Below, one piece after another: positions 52,017 through 62,130 of a stretch of 64,000 nucleotides of DNA. The position numbers and the translations under genes were made by a program. Numbering within the stretch: position 1 is the stretch's first letter; each line of letters starts with the position of its first letter. Below the pieces are notes generated by a model. The model had not been told where the DNA came from. It saw only the letters and a program-made list of their open reading frames with translations, and did no database searches. The DNA lies in assembly GCF_015277775.1 (NCBI RefSeq), contig NZ_CP063849.1:1364001-1428000 (forward strand), written 5' to 3'. The DNA is from Paludibaculum fermentans (lineage in GTDB: Bacteria; Acidobacteriota; Terriglobia; Bryobacterales; Bryobacteraceae).

Positions 52017-54491
52017 ATGCCGACCCGTCGAAGCTTTCTCCAGAGCGCAGCCGCGCTCGCCGTACCCGCCGCCAAGGATCCCAATCTCCGCCTGTGGTAC
52101 GACACCCCGGCCAGCGACTGGAACGAGGCCCTGCCGTTGGGCAATGGCCGGTTGGGGGGTATGATTTTCGGCTCGGTGCCGGAGGAGTTGATCTCGCTCA
52201 ACGACGATACACTCACCTCCAGCGAGCCGGGCGTCGACAATCTGCCCCTGGATGTCAGCGGCCAGTTCGATGTGGTGATCGCCCTGCTGAAGCAGAGGCA
52301 GTACGCCGAGGCGGCGGATGTCATCACGAAGAACTGGACCGGGCGGTCGTGGCCCTGCTATCAGCCGCTGGGTGACCTCAGGTTGGCGTTTGACCACGGA
52401 CCGTCATCTGGCGCCTACCTGCGGGAGCTGGATTTAGCGCAGGCCATTTCGCGGACGGTGTACACGGTGGGCGGGGTGGAGTTCTCGCGGGAGTGTTTCA
52501 TTTCACAGCCGGGGCAGGTGCTGGTGCTGCGGCTGAAGGCGTCGGAGCCGCGGGCGTTGCGTTTCCATGCGACTTTGCAGTCCGTCCACCCGACGGCGGA
52601 GACCCTATCCGTCAATAAGAAAGACAGCATCCGGATGCACGGTCAGGTGCCCGGGTTCGCGTTGCGGCGCTCTTTGGAATGGGTGGAGAAGCGCAAGGAG
52701 CAATGGAAATACCCGGAGCTCTGGAACTCAGACGGGTCCAGGAAGCCGAACGCCAAGGCGGTTTTGTACGGGCGCGAAGCTGGGGGGCTTGGGACGTTTT
52801 TTGAAGCCCGGGTGATGGTCCATTCGACTGACGGCACGGCGAGTGTCGACAAGGGCGTTCTGAGTGTACGAAACAGTACTGAGACCGTGCTCCTGCTGTC
52901 GGCGGCCACTAGCTTCAACGGGTTCGACAAGAGCCCCAGCAAGGCGGGATTGAATCCGCAGGAGATCGCTTCGCGGCAGATGGCGGCCGCCTCGGCCAAG
53001 GGTTGGCTGGCCCTGCGGGATGAACACGTGGCGGATCACCAGCGGCTGTTCAAGCGGGTGACGATCGACCTGGGCGCAGCGACGAAGCAGAGTGAACTGC
53101 CCACCGATGCGCGGATCCCGGCGTTCAGGAATGGCAACGACCCTTCGCTGGCGGCGCTGTACTTCCAATACGGGCGCTACCTGACCATTGCGGGGTCGAG
53201 GCCGGGCACGCAGCCGTTGAATCTGCAGGGGATCTGGAATCCGATGGTCGTTCCGCCCTGGGCCAGCGGCTACACCACCAACATCAACGCGGAGATGAAC
53301 TACTGGCCGACGGAAGTGGCGAATCTGGCCGAATGCGCCGAGCCGCTGATGAAGATGGTGCGCGAACTGGCCGTGACCGGCCGGCAAGTGGCGCAGAAAA
53401 TGTACCACCGCCGGGGCTGGGTGCTGCACCACAACACGACGCTTTGGCGCGGAGCGCAGCCGGTGGACAACGACGCCATCCCGTCATTCTGGCCGGTGGG
53501 TGGAGCCTGGCTGTGCCAGCATCTGTGGGAGCACTACCAGTTCGGGGGCGACCGCCAGTTCCTGACGGAAGCGTATCCGCTGATGAAGGGTGCGGCCGAG
53601 TTCCTGTGCGACTGGCTGGTCGACGACGGGCACGGGCATCTGGTGACGGCGGCGGGCAACTCGCCCGAGAACTCGTTTGTCTATCTGGACGCCAACGGCA
53701 AGCAGCAGACCGCGGGCGTGACCATGGGGCCGACGATGGATCTGGCGATCACTCGGGACCTGTTCCGGAACTGCCTGGAGGCGGCGAAGATCCTGAATGT
53801 GGGCGCCGGGTTCCGGAAAGAGCTGCAAGGCAAGCTGGACCGGCTGCTGCCCTACAAGGTGGGAGCGCGCGGGCAGTTGCAGGAGTGGCCCGAGGACTTT
53901 GAGGAGAGGGAGCGCGAGCACCGGCACGTGTCGCATCTGTATGGGCTGCATCCGGGACGGGAGTTCCATCCGCGGACGACGCCCGAGTTGTGCGCGGCGG
54001 CGCGGCGGACTCTGGAACTCCGGGGCGATGGCGGGACGGGCTGGTCGCGGGCCTGGAAGATCAACTTCTGGGCCCGGCTACTGGATGGCAATCACGCCTA
54101 TAAGTTGTTGAGCAATCTATTTGAGCCGGGCCGGTCGGCTCCGGGGAAGTTCAACAAGGGCGGAGTGATGCCGAACCTGTTCTGTTCGCATCCGCCGTTC
54201 CAGATTGACGGCAACTTCGGCGGAGCGGCGGGCATCTCGGAGATGCTGCTGCAGAGCCACATGGGCGAGATCCACCTGTTGCCGGCGCTGCCGGACGCCT
54301 GGCCGGACGGGAAGGTGACGGGGTTGCGGGCGCGTGGCGCGTTCGAAGTGGACCTGGCCTGGAAGGCTGGCCGGTTGGCGCGGGTCGAGATCCGGTCGAA
54401 GCACGGCGGAGAGTGCCGGCTGCGGTACAAGGATCAGACGGCTACGCTGAAAGGGAAGAAGATTGAGTTCACGAGATTTCCTTCGGCCTGA
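52017..54491 (+). CDS. Glycoside hydrolase family 95 alpha-L-fucosidase-like enzyme
   Basis: 824 residues. The N-terminus [18 protein letters not shown] looks like a Tat signal. [29 protein letters not shown] and [13 protein letters not shown] are the GH95 N-terminal beta-domain signatures. The catalytic alpha/alpha barrel shows [41 protein letters not shown] and [19 protein letters not shown], and [20 protein letters not shown] leads to the C-terminal beta domain. Such enzymes release L-fucose (or related L-galactose) from plant or host glycans by inversion. It is exported, so it probably serves polysaccharide foraging. Confidence 0.94.
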   Translation: MPTRRSFLQSAAALAVPAAKDPNLRLWYDTPASDWNEALPLGNGRLGGMIFGSVPEELISLNDDTLTSSEPGVDNLPLDVSGQFDVVIALLKQRQYAEAADVITKNWTGRSWPCYQPLGDLRLAFDHGPSSGAYLRELDLAQAISRTVYTVGGVEFSRECFISQPGQVLVLRLKASEPRALRFHATLQSVHPTAETLSVNKKDSIRMHGQVPGFALRRSLEWVEKRKEQWKYPELWNSDGSRKPNAKAVLYGREAGGLGTFFEARVMVHSTDGTASVDKGVLSVRNSTETVLLLSAATSFNGFDKSPSKAGLNPQEIASRQMAAASAKGWLALRDEHVADHQRLFKRVTIDLGAATKQSELPTDARIPAFRNGNDPSLAALYFQYGRYLTIAGSRPGTQPLNLQGIWNPMVVPPWASGYTTNINAEMNYWPTEVANLAECAEPLMKMVRELAVTGRQVAQKMYHRRGWVLHHNTTLWRGAQPVDNDAIPSFWPVGGAWLCQHLWEHYQFGGDRQFLTEAYPLMKGAAEFLCDWLVDDGHGHLVTAAGNSPENSFVYLDANGKQQTAGVTMGPTMDLAITRDLFRNCLEAAKILNVGAGFRKELQGKLDRLLPYKVGARGQLQEWPEDFEEREREHRHVSHLYGLHPGREFHPRTTPELCAAARRTLELRGDGGTGWSRAWKINFWARLLDGNHAYKLLSNLFEPGRSAPGKFNKGGVMPNLFCSHPPFQIDGNFGGAAGISEMLLQSHMGEIHLLPALPDAWPDGKVTGLRARGAFEVDLAWKAGRLARVEIRSKHGGECRLRYKDQTATLKGKKIEFTRFPSA

Positions 54492-54554
54492 GTTTGCGAT
54501 TCGCGGAACAACGCCCGGAGGTGCTCCGTATCTGTAGATGCAAGGAGATCCAAG

Positions 54555-54875
54555 ATGTACTGCACGCAATGCGGAACCCAAATGAACGACGACGCTCGTT
54601 TTTGCGGTCAATGCGGGAAGTCCGCGGGCGGTCCCGCGGAGAGTGCAGCCAAGCCTTCGTTCCAGGCCCAGAAGCCGCTGTCGCGTGACATGGCGAACAG
54701 GAAAATCGCCGGTGTCTGCGCCGGACTCGCCAGGCACCTGGGCTGGGATGTGACGCTGGTGCGGGTGGTGCTGCTGGCCTGCGTAGTGTTGCACGGCTTT
54801 GGGGTGCTGGCCTACATCATCGGCTGGATCTGCATGCCGCGCGACGACGAGCGGTCGTACCAGGCTGCGGCCTGA
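54555..54875 (+). CDS. Zinc-ribbon plus PspC-domain membrane protein
   Basis: 106 residues. YCTQCGTQMNDDARFCGQCGKS is a double-CxxC zinc ribbon; residues about 50-95 match PspC (RKIAGVCAGLARHLGWDVTLVRVVLL ... YIIGWICMP) with one or two membrane helices. PspC-domain proteins take part in envelope-stress sensing. AAGGAG precedes the ATG. Its stop abuts the stop of the convergent carboxypeptidase gene with no gap. Confidence 0.9.
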   Translation: MYCTQCGTQMNDDARFCGQCGKSAGGPAESAAKPSFQAQKPLSRDMANRKIAGVCAGLARHLGWDVTLVRVVLLACVVLHGFGVLAYIIGWICMPRDDERSYQAAA

Positions 54876-56078
54876 TTACGGCTGGGCGGGCGTAACGGCT
54901 TCGGTGAGGACGTCGACGAGCGCCGCGCCGAAGTCGAGGCGATCCTGGACGGTGGGCGGGCGGTGCAGGCGCGGGTGGTTTTCGACCATCTGCTCCATGA
55001 GGAACGCGGGCACCTTGCGGGCGGCAAACAGTTCCTGATGAACGGTTTTGCGGCCCTTCATGCCGGGCGTGGTGGATTCGCCTGCGTCGCGCGGTCCGTT
55101 GGGCGCATAGAATACGGTTTTTTCATTCAAGAGGCGCTGGAACCGCTGCGCCAGCGTGTTCAATTCCGGGCCCCCGGTGGAGAGCATTGTGTCGATATAG
55201 TCGACCGATTCCGTATTGTGCATGGCCAGGAAGAGATCGATGCGATGACCGGAATCGACCCAGGCCAGGATCGCTTTACGCATGGCGGCGATCTCGGGCA
55301 TGGTGGCCGGATCGATCGCGTCCCAGTTCCTATTAATGTCGTAGCCGTTCACGTTGAAGCGGACGCCGCCCTCGGCCATGCCGTCGGGGTCAGGGCAGGG
55401 CAGCACCTTGAAAACAAACCGTTTGCGTAGTCCGGCCGACTCAGGCGCCAGCAGCTTTCGCAGGCCGCCCTCCAGTGCCCAGGAAGTGCCGGTCTCCCAG
55501 GCGTGCTGGCGCACCATCCACCAGATGACCTTCTTGCCGGATTCCGGCGCTTCGAAATCGGTGATCGTCAGCAGGGGCAGGGAACGGCCATGGACGCTCG
55601 CGCCAATACTTTCCTGTTTTAAATAGGACTTAGCCGCGAATTCCTTCAGTAATGCTTGAAGATTGGAATTCGTATAGGGCGGTGTGTGGGCGATGCGGAT
55701 CAGCGGTTTCGCCGGAACGAACCGGACGGTGAGTTCCTTGGCGTCTTCGTTCCAGGAGACCTGATCGTCGGTGAAGTGGGTCCAGGTCCGGCCGCCGTCG
55801 TAGCTGTAGACAGGTCGGGTGCCCTTGGTGACGGCGTGGCTGCCGGGCTTGAAGTTGTACTCGCCGACGAGATCGGTGAGGTCAAAGCGGAACGCGCCCT
55901 TCGGCAGGTTGCGGAGTTCGAAGTAGTACCAGTTGGCCTGGCGGTTGCGGCCGTTCTGATCGGCCTGGCCTTTCACGGCGAGGCGCAGGTGATCTGGAGC
56001 CGCGGTCTCGACTTTGCCAAGGTTGCCGCCTTCAAAGGCGGTGGAAACCGTGACGGCGGCCAACAGCAGGGCCAACAT
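54876..56078 (-). CDS. Secreted M14-family zinc carboxypeptidase
   Basis: 400 residues with a signal peptide (MLALLLAAVTVSTA). An N-terminal beta domain (15-125: NWYYFELRNLPKGAFRF, YSYDGGRTWTHF) of the kind found in cytosolic-carboxypeptidase-like M14 enzymes precedes the catalytic domain. Zinc ligands: RQHAWETGTSW (HxxE) and LAMHNTES (His). NGYDINRNW carries the substrate-binding Asn-Arg, and FLMEQMVENH is in the place of the catalytic Glu. It likely removes C-terminal residues from peptides outside the cell membrane. Confidence 0.88.
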   Translation of the reverse strand: MLALLLAAVTVSTAFEGGNLGKVETAAPDHLRLAVKGQADQNGRNRQANWYYFELRNLPKGAFRFDLTDLVGEYNFKPGSHAVTKGTRPVYSYDGGRTWTHFTDDQVSWNEDAKELTVRFVPAKPLIRIAHTPPYTNSNLQALLKEFAAKSYLKQESIGASVHGRSLPLLTITDFEAPESGKKVIWWMVRQHAWETGTSWALEGGLRKLLAPESAGLRKRFVFKVLPCPDPDGMAEGGVRFNVNGYDINRNWDAIDPATMPEIAAMRKAILAWVDSGHRIDLFLAMHNTESVDYIDTMLSTGGPELNTLAQRFQRLLNEKTVFYAPNGPRDAGESTTPGMKGRKTVHQELFAARKVPAFLMEQMVENHPRLHRPPTVQDRLDFGAALVDVLTEAVTPAQP

Positions 56079-56087
56079 GGCTGGCGC

Positions 56088-56537
56088 CTAGTTGGTTTCC
56101 CAGGGGCGCTTCGGCACGCCGTGGTCGCGATCCTGTACCCGATCGTAGAGGTGCTTCTCGTTGGTGGTGCCCAGTCCGTGGTTGTAGAGGCTGGTCAGGC
56201 CGGCGGCTTCGCGGAAATCCTCTTCAAAAGCGTGGAGGGCCACCAGGTGCTCGGCGAGAGCGGGCATCTTTTTGCCGCTGGGGGTCATGAAGATCTTCTG
56301 GAAGCCAAGGTCGGTCAACAAGGCGAGTTCGGGCCCGACGACGAGGCCGACTTCGCACAGGGCGAGGTTCTGATCGTCCTGGTCCACATCGGCGCGTGCC
56401 TGGACCAGGGCGCCGAGTTTTCCCTTGACGACGCGGGTCTGGCTGCCGGATGCTTCCACCGTGTAGCCGGCGCTCCGCAGCTTGTCCAACTGGGTTGAAA
56501 AGGTGGTCTCTTTTGCTTTCTCGCGCTTGAAGAACAT
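56088..56537 (-). CDS. Conserved hypothetical protein, 149 aa
   Basis: Not recognised. A charged N-terminus (FFKREKAKETTFSTQLDKLRSAGY) precedes a small alpha/beta domain: TVEASGSQTRVVKGKLGALVQA and VGPELALLTDLGFQKIFMTPSGKKMPALAEHLVALHAFEED. No signal peptide or membrane segment, so probably cytoplasmic. It lies 9 bp upstream of the M14 carboxypeptidase on the same strand and is probably co-transcribed with it. Confidence 0.72.
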   Translation of the reverse strand: MFFKREKAKETTFSTQLDKLRSAGYTVEASGSQTRVVKGKLGALVQARADVDQDDQNLALCEVGLVVGPELALLTDLGFQKIFMTPSGKKMPALAEHLVALHAFEEDFREAAGLTSLYNHGLGTTNEKHLYDRVQDRDHGVPKRPWETN

Positions 56538-56697
56538 GAGCCTCTCTCGATCGGACTCCCTCCATTATGCCCGATCCTACTCATTCGATGAATCTTTTCT
56601 GTTCTGATCGGCTCTAAGCTTCTGTCCCATCTGGCGGTAGTCCCACCAAATGGAGCTACTGGGGTCAACGTTCGGTCTTTCTGGGATGTCTCCAACC

Positions 56698-58767
56698 ATG
56701 AAAAAAACTCTCTTCCTTGGTTTCGCACTCGCGCTTTCGATGGCCGCGCAGTCCGTCGAAACGATTCCATATCGTGTCAACCTCTCCTCCTTGAACGAAG
56801 TACCGGCGATTGCAGGAGATCCTTCCACCGCTGTCGCGACGCTGCTGGTCCACGTCACCCGTGACGCATCGGGCCAGATCGTCAGCGGAGCCGTGGACTT
56901 CAAGTCCGTCTACAAGCTGGCGGTGACCTCCAACATCACTGCCATGCATATCCATCGCGGAGCCGCCACCGCGAATGGCCCCGTCGTCATCGACTCCACG
57001 CTCTCCACTCCGGTGGCCGACGCCACCAGCGGCACCCTCGCCCTGCAGGGTCCGGTGCTGCCGACGAACACCAATGCCCTGACCGCCCTGCGTGACCTGG
57101 TGGCCGATCCTTCCGGCTTCTACCTGAACATGCACACGGCCCGCAACCCCGGGGGCGAGATGCGCGGTCAGTTGCTGAAAGCCGACCGGCTGGTCCTGAT
57201 GACCTTCATGAGTCCCGACAACGAGGTGCCGGCCATCACCGGCAGCACCGGCAAAGCCGTGTGCGCGATCAACGTGATTGCCGCCCGCAACGCAAATGGA
57301 GTTCCGATCTCGGCGGAAGTCACCTTCGATGCGAACTACTCCGGCTTCCCGGATGGAACGAACTTCACCGGGTTCCACATCCACAACGGCCCTGCCGGGG
57401 TGAATGCCGGGGTCGTGATCAATACCGGCCTCAGCGGCCAGGTGGCGGCGAACGCGGCTGGCGGAAATCTCAGATATGAAGTGCAGATTGATCCCGCGAA
57501 CCCGAATCAGTCAGCGGCGGTGTATGGTCTCTTCGTAGCGCCTTCGCAGTATTACGTGAACGTCCACACTACGGTGTCTCCGGGTGGTGCGGCTCGCGGC
57601 CAGTTGCGGAACACCGACAGGATGAACTTCCAGACGACACTGCTGCCCAGCAATGAAATCCCGGCGGTGAATCTTGACGCCTCGGCTAACGCCGCGTTCA
57701 CAATGCACACGCTGCGGAACAACGAGGGCTGGATTGTCGCCGGCTACACGATCTTCGACGTCAATTACAGATTCCCGGGCAGTGTGCAGGTCACCGGAAC
57801 GCATATTCACGATGGCGCGGCCAGCGTGAACGGTCCGGTGGTGATCAACTCCGGCCTGTCGGCTGCTAACCAGCCGGTGAATCCCACTGGGTTTGGGAAC
57901 GTCTTCCGGGCCCTGGTGCAGTCGAGCGACCTGGCCATCCGGTCGATGAACCAGGTGTCGATCGATCCGAACAGCACCTACTACAACCTGCACACGTCCG
58001 ACTTCCCGGGCGGTGTCTTCCGCAGCCAGACGGCTCCGGCGCTGAATACGCCGCAGATCTCGGCGGTGATTGCGGGCGTCAGCGATCCGACGATGAACAA
58101 GGTTGCGCCGCTGGGCTGGTTGACGATCTTCGGCAGCAACCTGCTGAGCGCTCCGGGCAGCGAGGCTGCCTTTGAGTCGAAGGCTCCGCTGCAGTTGAAC
58201 GGTACGGCGGTCCTCATCGGCAACAAGCCGGCGGCAATCATCTCATTGGCCAGGGACAATGGGTTGGTTCCGACCGACTACATCGTGGCGCAGGTTCCAG
58301 CCGATGTCACGCTGGGTACGCAGCCAGTGACGGTAGTGACGGCGGGCGGCTCGAGCGCCAGCACCAATGTCACCGTGAACTCGGTGGCTCCGGCGCTGTT
58401 CTTCGACACGCTTGGCGGTATCGCCTTCCACAACAGCGACTTGACGCTGGTGCGGCCGGATAGCCCGGCTGTGCCTGGCGAGCAGATCGGGATCGTCGGC
58501 ACCAACCTGGGCCTGACCGTTCCGCCGATGCAGACAGGGCAGTATGCGACGGCTGATGCCTTTGCGTTTGTCCTGCCCAGCCCGACCGTGAAGTTCGGTA
58601 CGACGAACGCCACGGTGGTGGGGGCGGCCATGCTGCCCGGGCAGGCTGGCGTCTATGCCGTGGTGGTGGTGGTGCCCAGCGTGAGCGGCAACAACACGGT
58701 GACCATCACCCAAACCGCGGGTGGCGTGACGGCGAACTCCAACGCCGTGACCATCCCGGTGAAGTAA
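56698..58767 (+). CDS. Secreted triple-CHRD protein with Solibacter-type C-terminal domain
   Basis: 689 residues from the ATG at 56698, which opens the signal peptide KKTLFLGFALALSMAAQS; the frame continues upstream but without sense. Three CHRD domains of about 140 aa follow (about 22-157, 165-300, 305-440), each with a NEVPAI-like opening, an xHIHxGxAxxNGPVVI core and a YYxNxHTxxxPGGxxRGQL ending. Residues about 455-689 match the TIGR03437-like domain common in Solibacter (LTIFGSNLLSA, VLIGNKPAAIISLA, PGEQIGIVGTNLGLT, VVVVVPSVSGNNTVTITQ). The domain set suggests an exported, perhaps surface-bound protein; function not established. Confidence 0.92.
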   Translation: MKKTLFLGFALALSMAAQSVETIPYRVNLSSLNEVPAIAGDPSTAVATLLVHVTRDASGQIVSGAVDFKSVYKLAVTSNITAMHIHRGAATANGPVVIDSTLSTPVADATSGTLALQGPVLPTNTNALTALRDLVADPSGFYLNMHTARNPGGEMRGQLLKADRLVLMTFMSPDNEVPAITGSTGKAVCAINVIAARNANGVPISAEVTFDANYSGFPDGTNFTGFHIHNGPAGVNAGVVINTGLSGQVAANAAGGNLRYEVQIDPANPNQSAAVYGLFVAPSQYYVNVHTTVSPGGAARGQLRNTDRMNFQTTLLPSNEIPAVNLDASANAAFTMHTLRNNEGWIVAGYTIFDVNYRFPGSVQVTGTHIHDGAASVNGPVVINSGLSAANQPVNPTGFGNVFRALVQSSDLAIRSMNQVSIDPNSTYYNLHTSDFPGGVFRSQTAPALNTPQISAVIAGVSDPTMNKVAPLGWLTIFGSNLLSAPGSEAAFESKAPLQLNGTAVLIGNKPAAIISLARDNGLVPTDYIVAQVPADVTLGTQPVTVVTAGGSSASTNVTVNSVAPALFFDTLGGIAFHNSDLTLVRPDSPAVPGEQIGIVGTNLGLTVPPMQTGQYATADAFAFVLPSPTVKFGTTNATVVGAAMLPGQAGVYAVVVVVPSVSGNNTVTITQTAGGVTANSNAVTIPVK

Positions 58768-58791
58768 CCCTAGCCAGCAAAGAAAGATAGG

Positions 58792-58829
58792 CGCCCGCCT
58801 GGGGATTTCGGTCCTCCGGCGGGCGTTTT
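58792..58829 (+). terminator. Rho-independent terminator after the CHRD gene
   Basis: CGCCCGCC (58792-58799) pairs perfectly with GGCGGGCG (58818-58825) across an 18-nt loop, followed by TTTT. Confidence 0.75.
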
Positions 58830-58901
58830 GTCGCTGGGGCCGGGGAACTAGTAGGGACATATTATTGACCATTGTTTCAACGTTGTGTCTCAATACTGGA
58901 G

Positions 58902-61900
58902 ATGAACTTCAGGGGTGTGTCTCTCTGTGGAGGCTGCGTTGCGCTCGCGGTATTGGCGTTCGTTCTCCCGGCAGAGCCGCCTGGAAGTGCCTCCGAGCAG
59001 TTGTTGAGGCTGCGCACGCTGGGCAAGGCGTATTACGAGAACCCGACCACGCAAGTCCAGGCGGTGGAACAGTTTAGACAGGCCCACAAGCTCAATCCCG
59101 GATCGTCGATGGACCGCCTGAACTATGCTCTTGCGCTGCTGCGCGCCGGCAACGGCAAGGAGGGCATGGCGGAGCTGGAGGCGGTGCAGAAGCAGGATCC
59201 GAAGATCCCCCACACCTGGTTCAACCTGGGTATCGAGTTCAAGAAGATGGGGGAATCGGAGAAAGCCATCGCGCAGTTGGAGCAGATGGCCCAGCTGGTG
59301 CCGGGCGAGGCAATCACCGAGTACAACCTGGGCGTCCTCTATAAAGCCGTCGGCCGGGTGGAGGAAGCAAACCGGAAGTTTGAGCTGAGCGCCCAATTGG
59401 ATCCGAACTTCGCCGCTCCGCACTTCCAGTTGTTCAACTACTACCGGCAGCAGAGTGAGCCCGAGAAGGCCAAGGCCGAGTTGGGCCGCTTCCAGGCGCT
59501 GAAGAAGACGCACGACGATGCCGGGACAGGCAATGAGGATGTCGAGTGGAGCCTGTACTCCGAGATCCTGGATCCTGTCGATGGCGCGCTGGCGGCCGAT
59601 GCGGCGCAACCTGGTCCGCTGAAATTCGCGGCTACGGCCTTGCCGGGCAAGTTCACCGCGGCGGGAGCTTCGCTGCAGGTGATCGACTCGGATGGTACGG
59701 GCTCGACCGATCTGCTGGTGGTGTCGAACGGTGGTTTGGCTTTGTTTCGCAAGGGACTGACACCGGTTCCGCAGCCGGCCTTGAGCGCGTTGAAGGACGT
59801 TCTGGCCGCAGTGCCCGGCGACTATAACAATGACGGGTTTGTCGATCTGTGCGTCCTGACGAAGTCCGGCGCCGTGCTGCTGGAGAACTCGAAGGCCGGG
59901 TTCAAGAAGGGCGTGGAGCTGCCGGCGGGCCGGTTTGAGTCGGCGCTGTGGATCGACTACGACCGCGACTACGACCTGGACTTGGTGCTGCTGGGCGCGC
60001 AGACGAAACTCCTGCGGAATCAGATGCCTGGCGGGTTTGAAGACCACACGGCGGATCTGCCGTTCGTGGCTGGCACGGCGGTGGCTGGAGTGGAGATCCG
60101 GGTGATCCCGGATACCAAGTCGCACGACATGATCGTCTCCTACGCCGGGCGGAATGCCGTCCTGTATAAGGACCGGCTGGCCGGCAAGTACGAGGCTCGC
60201 GAGTTGGCGGCTGTGCCACAGGGCGCCAGTGGGCTGACGGTGGCGGATTTGAACAACGATTCGCAGCTCGATCTCGTCTGGAATGGCGGCGCGGCCTTGA
60301 ATCAGAACGGGAGTTTCCAGACTCTGGCGTGGCCGGCCAAGGGCAGCTTCGCCCTGGGCGACTTCGAGAATCGCGGGCTGCTGGATGCGCTCACCGGCGG
60401 GCAGGTGTACCGGAACCGGGGCAAGACGACATTTGCAGGTCAGGCAGGGACGGGCATTCCCGCCGAAGTGACCGCGCTTGCGACGGCCGATTTCGACGGC
60501 GACGGCCGGGTGGATGCCGCGGCGATGCTGCCGGACGGCACGGTGCAGCGGCTGATGAACCAGACCACGCTGAAGACCGGCTGGACGCGGGTGGCGCTGA
60601 ACGGCGTCAAGAACCTGAAACTGGCGGCGGGCACCGAGGTGGAGGTGAAGTCCGGGTCGCTCTACCAGAAGCAGATGTACCGCGGGTATCCGCTGACGGT
60701 GGGTTTGCGCGGCAACAAGGAGATCGACACGATCCGCATCACCTGGCCCAACGGGTTGATTCAGAACGAGATGAAGCAGAAGGTCGCGACTCCGTTGAAG
60801 TTCGAGGAGGCGCAGCGGTTGTCGGGGTCGTGTCCGACGATCTGGACCTGGAATGGACGCGAGTTTGAGTTCATCACGGATACGCTGGGCGTGGCTCCGC
60901 TGGGGGCGTCGTCGGGCGACGGGCAGTACTTCCCGGTGGATCACGACGAGTTCATCTCCATTCGCGGGGATCAACTCAAGGCGGTCGATGGACAGTATGA
61001 GGTCCGGATCACGGAAGAGCTGAGCGAAGTCACCTATCTGGACCAGGTGAAGCTGATCGCGGTGGACCATCCGGCGCAGCAGGAGGTCTTCACCAATGAC
61101 AAGTGGAAGTCGCCGCCGTTCCCCGAGTTCCGGCTGTTTGGCGTGACGAAGCGGGTGTATCCCCGCAAGGCGACCGAAGACGGCGGCCGGGACGTGACGG
61201 CGGCGATGTTGAAGCGGGATGCGCGGTATCCGGACGGGTTCCGGCGGGATCTGCAGAACGTGGCGTCGATGCACTCGCTGGACCTGGATTTCGGCCAGGC
61301 GGCCAAAGACAACCGGGCGGTGCTGATTCTGCACGGCTGGGTGGACTGGGCGGACGGGTCGACGTTCCTGGGCGAGTCGCAGCGGACGAAGACCGGGCTG
61401 GCGACTCCGAAGCTGCAAGTGAAAGACAAGACGGGTGAATGGATTACGGTGATCGAAGACATGGGCATGCCGGCCGGCAAGCCGAAGACGATCGCCGTAG
61501 ACCTGACGGGCAAGTTCCTGAGCGCTTCGCGTGAAGTGCGGATTGTGACGAATCTCTGCCTGTATTGGGACGAGATCTTCCTGAGCGAGACGAATGACGC
61601 TCCGCAGGTCAAGATGACCGAGATGGCGGCGGGGCAGACGGAGTTGCGGTTCCGCGGCTTCTCGAAGAACATCGTGCATCCGGAGAGGAAGCAGCCAGAG
61701 CAGTTTTTCTATGACAACCCGGCGGTGACCTCGATGTGGAATCCGACTCCAGGCCAGTACACACGCTATGGCGCGGTGACCCCGCTGCTGGGCGAAGTGG
61801 ACGACAAGCTGGTGGTAATGGGGTCGGGCGATGAGGTGCAGTTGAAGTTCGACGGCGGCGCTTTACCGAAGCTGCCGGCAGGTTGGCAGCGTGACTGGTT

Positions 61901-62129
61901 GTTGAAGGTGGATGGCTGGGCGAAGGACCGCGACGCCAATACGGCCTATTCGCAGACGGTGGAACCACTGCCGTTTCATGGCATGAGTGCCTATCCCTAT
62001 CCGGCGGGTCAGCATTATCCCGACTCGGCCGAGTATCGCGAGTACCAGAAGCAGTACAACACGAGACCCGCACTGCGCCTGATGCGCGCACTGCACGAAT
62101 CCGGCACACGTTCCAAACAGGTGAACTGA
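58902..62129 (+). CDS. Secreted TPR / FG-GAP / ASPIC-UnbV protein
   Basis: 1075 residues from the ATG at 58902; a TTG 30 bp earlier is in frame. After a signal segment (GGCVALAVLAFVLPAEP) come TPR repeats (about 30-200: HTWFNLGIEFKKMGESEKAIAQLEQM, ITEYNLGVLYKAVGRVEEANRKF), then FG-GAP/VCBS-like blades (about 230-590) with DYNNDGFVDLCVL, DLNNDSQLDLVW and DFDGDGRVDAAAM calcium loops, then an ASPIC/UnbV motif (IDTIRITWPNGLIQNE) and a 400-residue C-terminal region of unknown fold. The stop is one base before the multiheme cytochrome gene, so the two are one unit. Likely an exported scaffold for that cytochrome; inference. Confidence 0.88.
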   Translation: MNFRGVSLCGGCVALAVLAFVLPAEPPGSASEQLLRLRTLGKAYYENPTTQVQAVEQFRQAHKLNPGSSMDRLNYALALLRAGNGKEGMAELEAVQKQDPKIPHTWFNLGIEFKKMGESEKAIAQLEQMAQLVPGEAITEYNLGVLYKAVGRVEEANRKFELSAQLDPNFAAPHFQLFNYYRQQSEPEKAKAELGRFQALKKTHDDAGTGNEDVEWSLYSEILDPVDGALAADAAQPGPLKFAATALPGKFTAAGASLQVIDSDGTGSTDLLVVSNGGLALFRKGLTPVPQPALSALKDVLAAVPGDYNNDGFVDLCVLTKSGAVLLENSKAGFKKGVELPAGRFESALWIDYDRDYDLDLVLLGAQTKLLRNQMPGGFEDHTADLPFVAGTAVAGVEIRVIPDTKSHDMIVSYAGRNAVLYKDRLAGKYEARELAAVPQGASGLTVADLNNDSQLDLVWNGGAALNQNGSFQTLAWPAKGSFALGDFENRGLLDALTGGQVYRNRGKTTFAGQAGTGIPAEVTALATADFDGDGRVDAAAMLPDGTVQRLMNQTTLKTGWTRVALNGVKNLKLAAGTEVEVKSGSLYQKQMYRGYPLTVGLRGNKEIDTIRITWPNGLIQNEMKQKVATPLKFEEAQRLSGSCPTIWTWNGREFEFITDTLGVAPLGASSGDGQYFPVDHDEFISIRGDQLKAVDGQYEVRITEELSEVTYLDQVKLIAVDHPAQQEVFTNDKWKSPPFPEFRLFGVTKRVYPRKATEDGGRDVTAAMLKRDARYPDGFRRDLQNVASMHSLDLDFGQAAKDNRAVLILHGWVDWADGSTFLGESQRTKTGLATPKLQVKDKTGEWITVIEDMGMPAGKPKTIAVDLTGKFLSASREVRIVTNLCLYWDEIFLSETNDAPQVKMTEMAAGQTELRFRGFSKNIVHPERKQPEQFFYDNPAVTSMWNPTPGQYTRYGAVTPLLGEVDDKLVVMGSGDEVQLKFDGGALPKLPAGWQRDWLLKVDGWAKDRDANTAYSQTVEPLPFHGMSAYPYPAGQHYPDSAEYREYQKQYNTRPALRLMRALHESGTRSKQVN

Positions 62130-62130
62130 C

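Noticed and set aside
58890-61679. 929-codon open frame on the minus strand inside the TPR/ASPIC gene
   Set aside because: It lies fully antisense to a gene with clear TPR, FG-GAP and ASPIC motifs; its translation is rich in Arg, His and Gln with no domain, as expected from a high-GC shadow frame.
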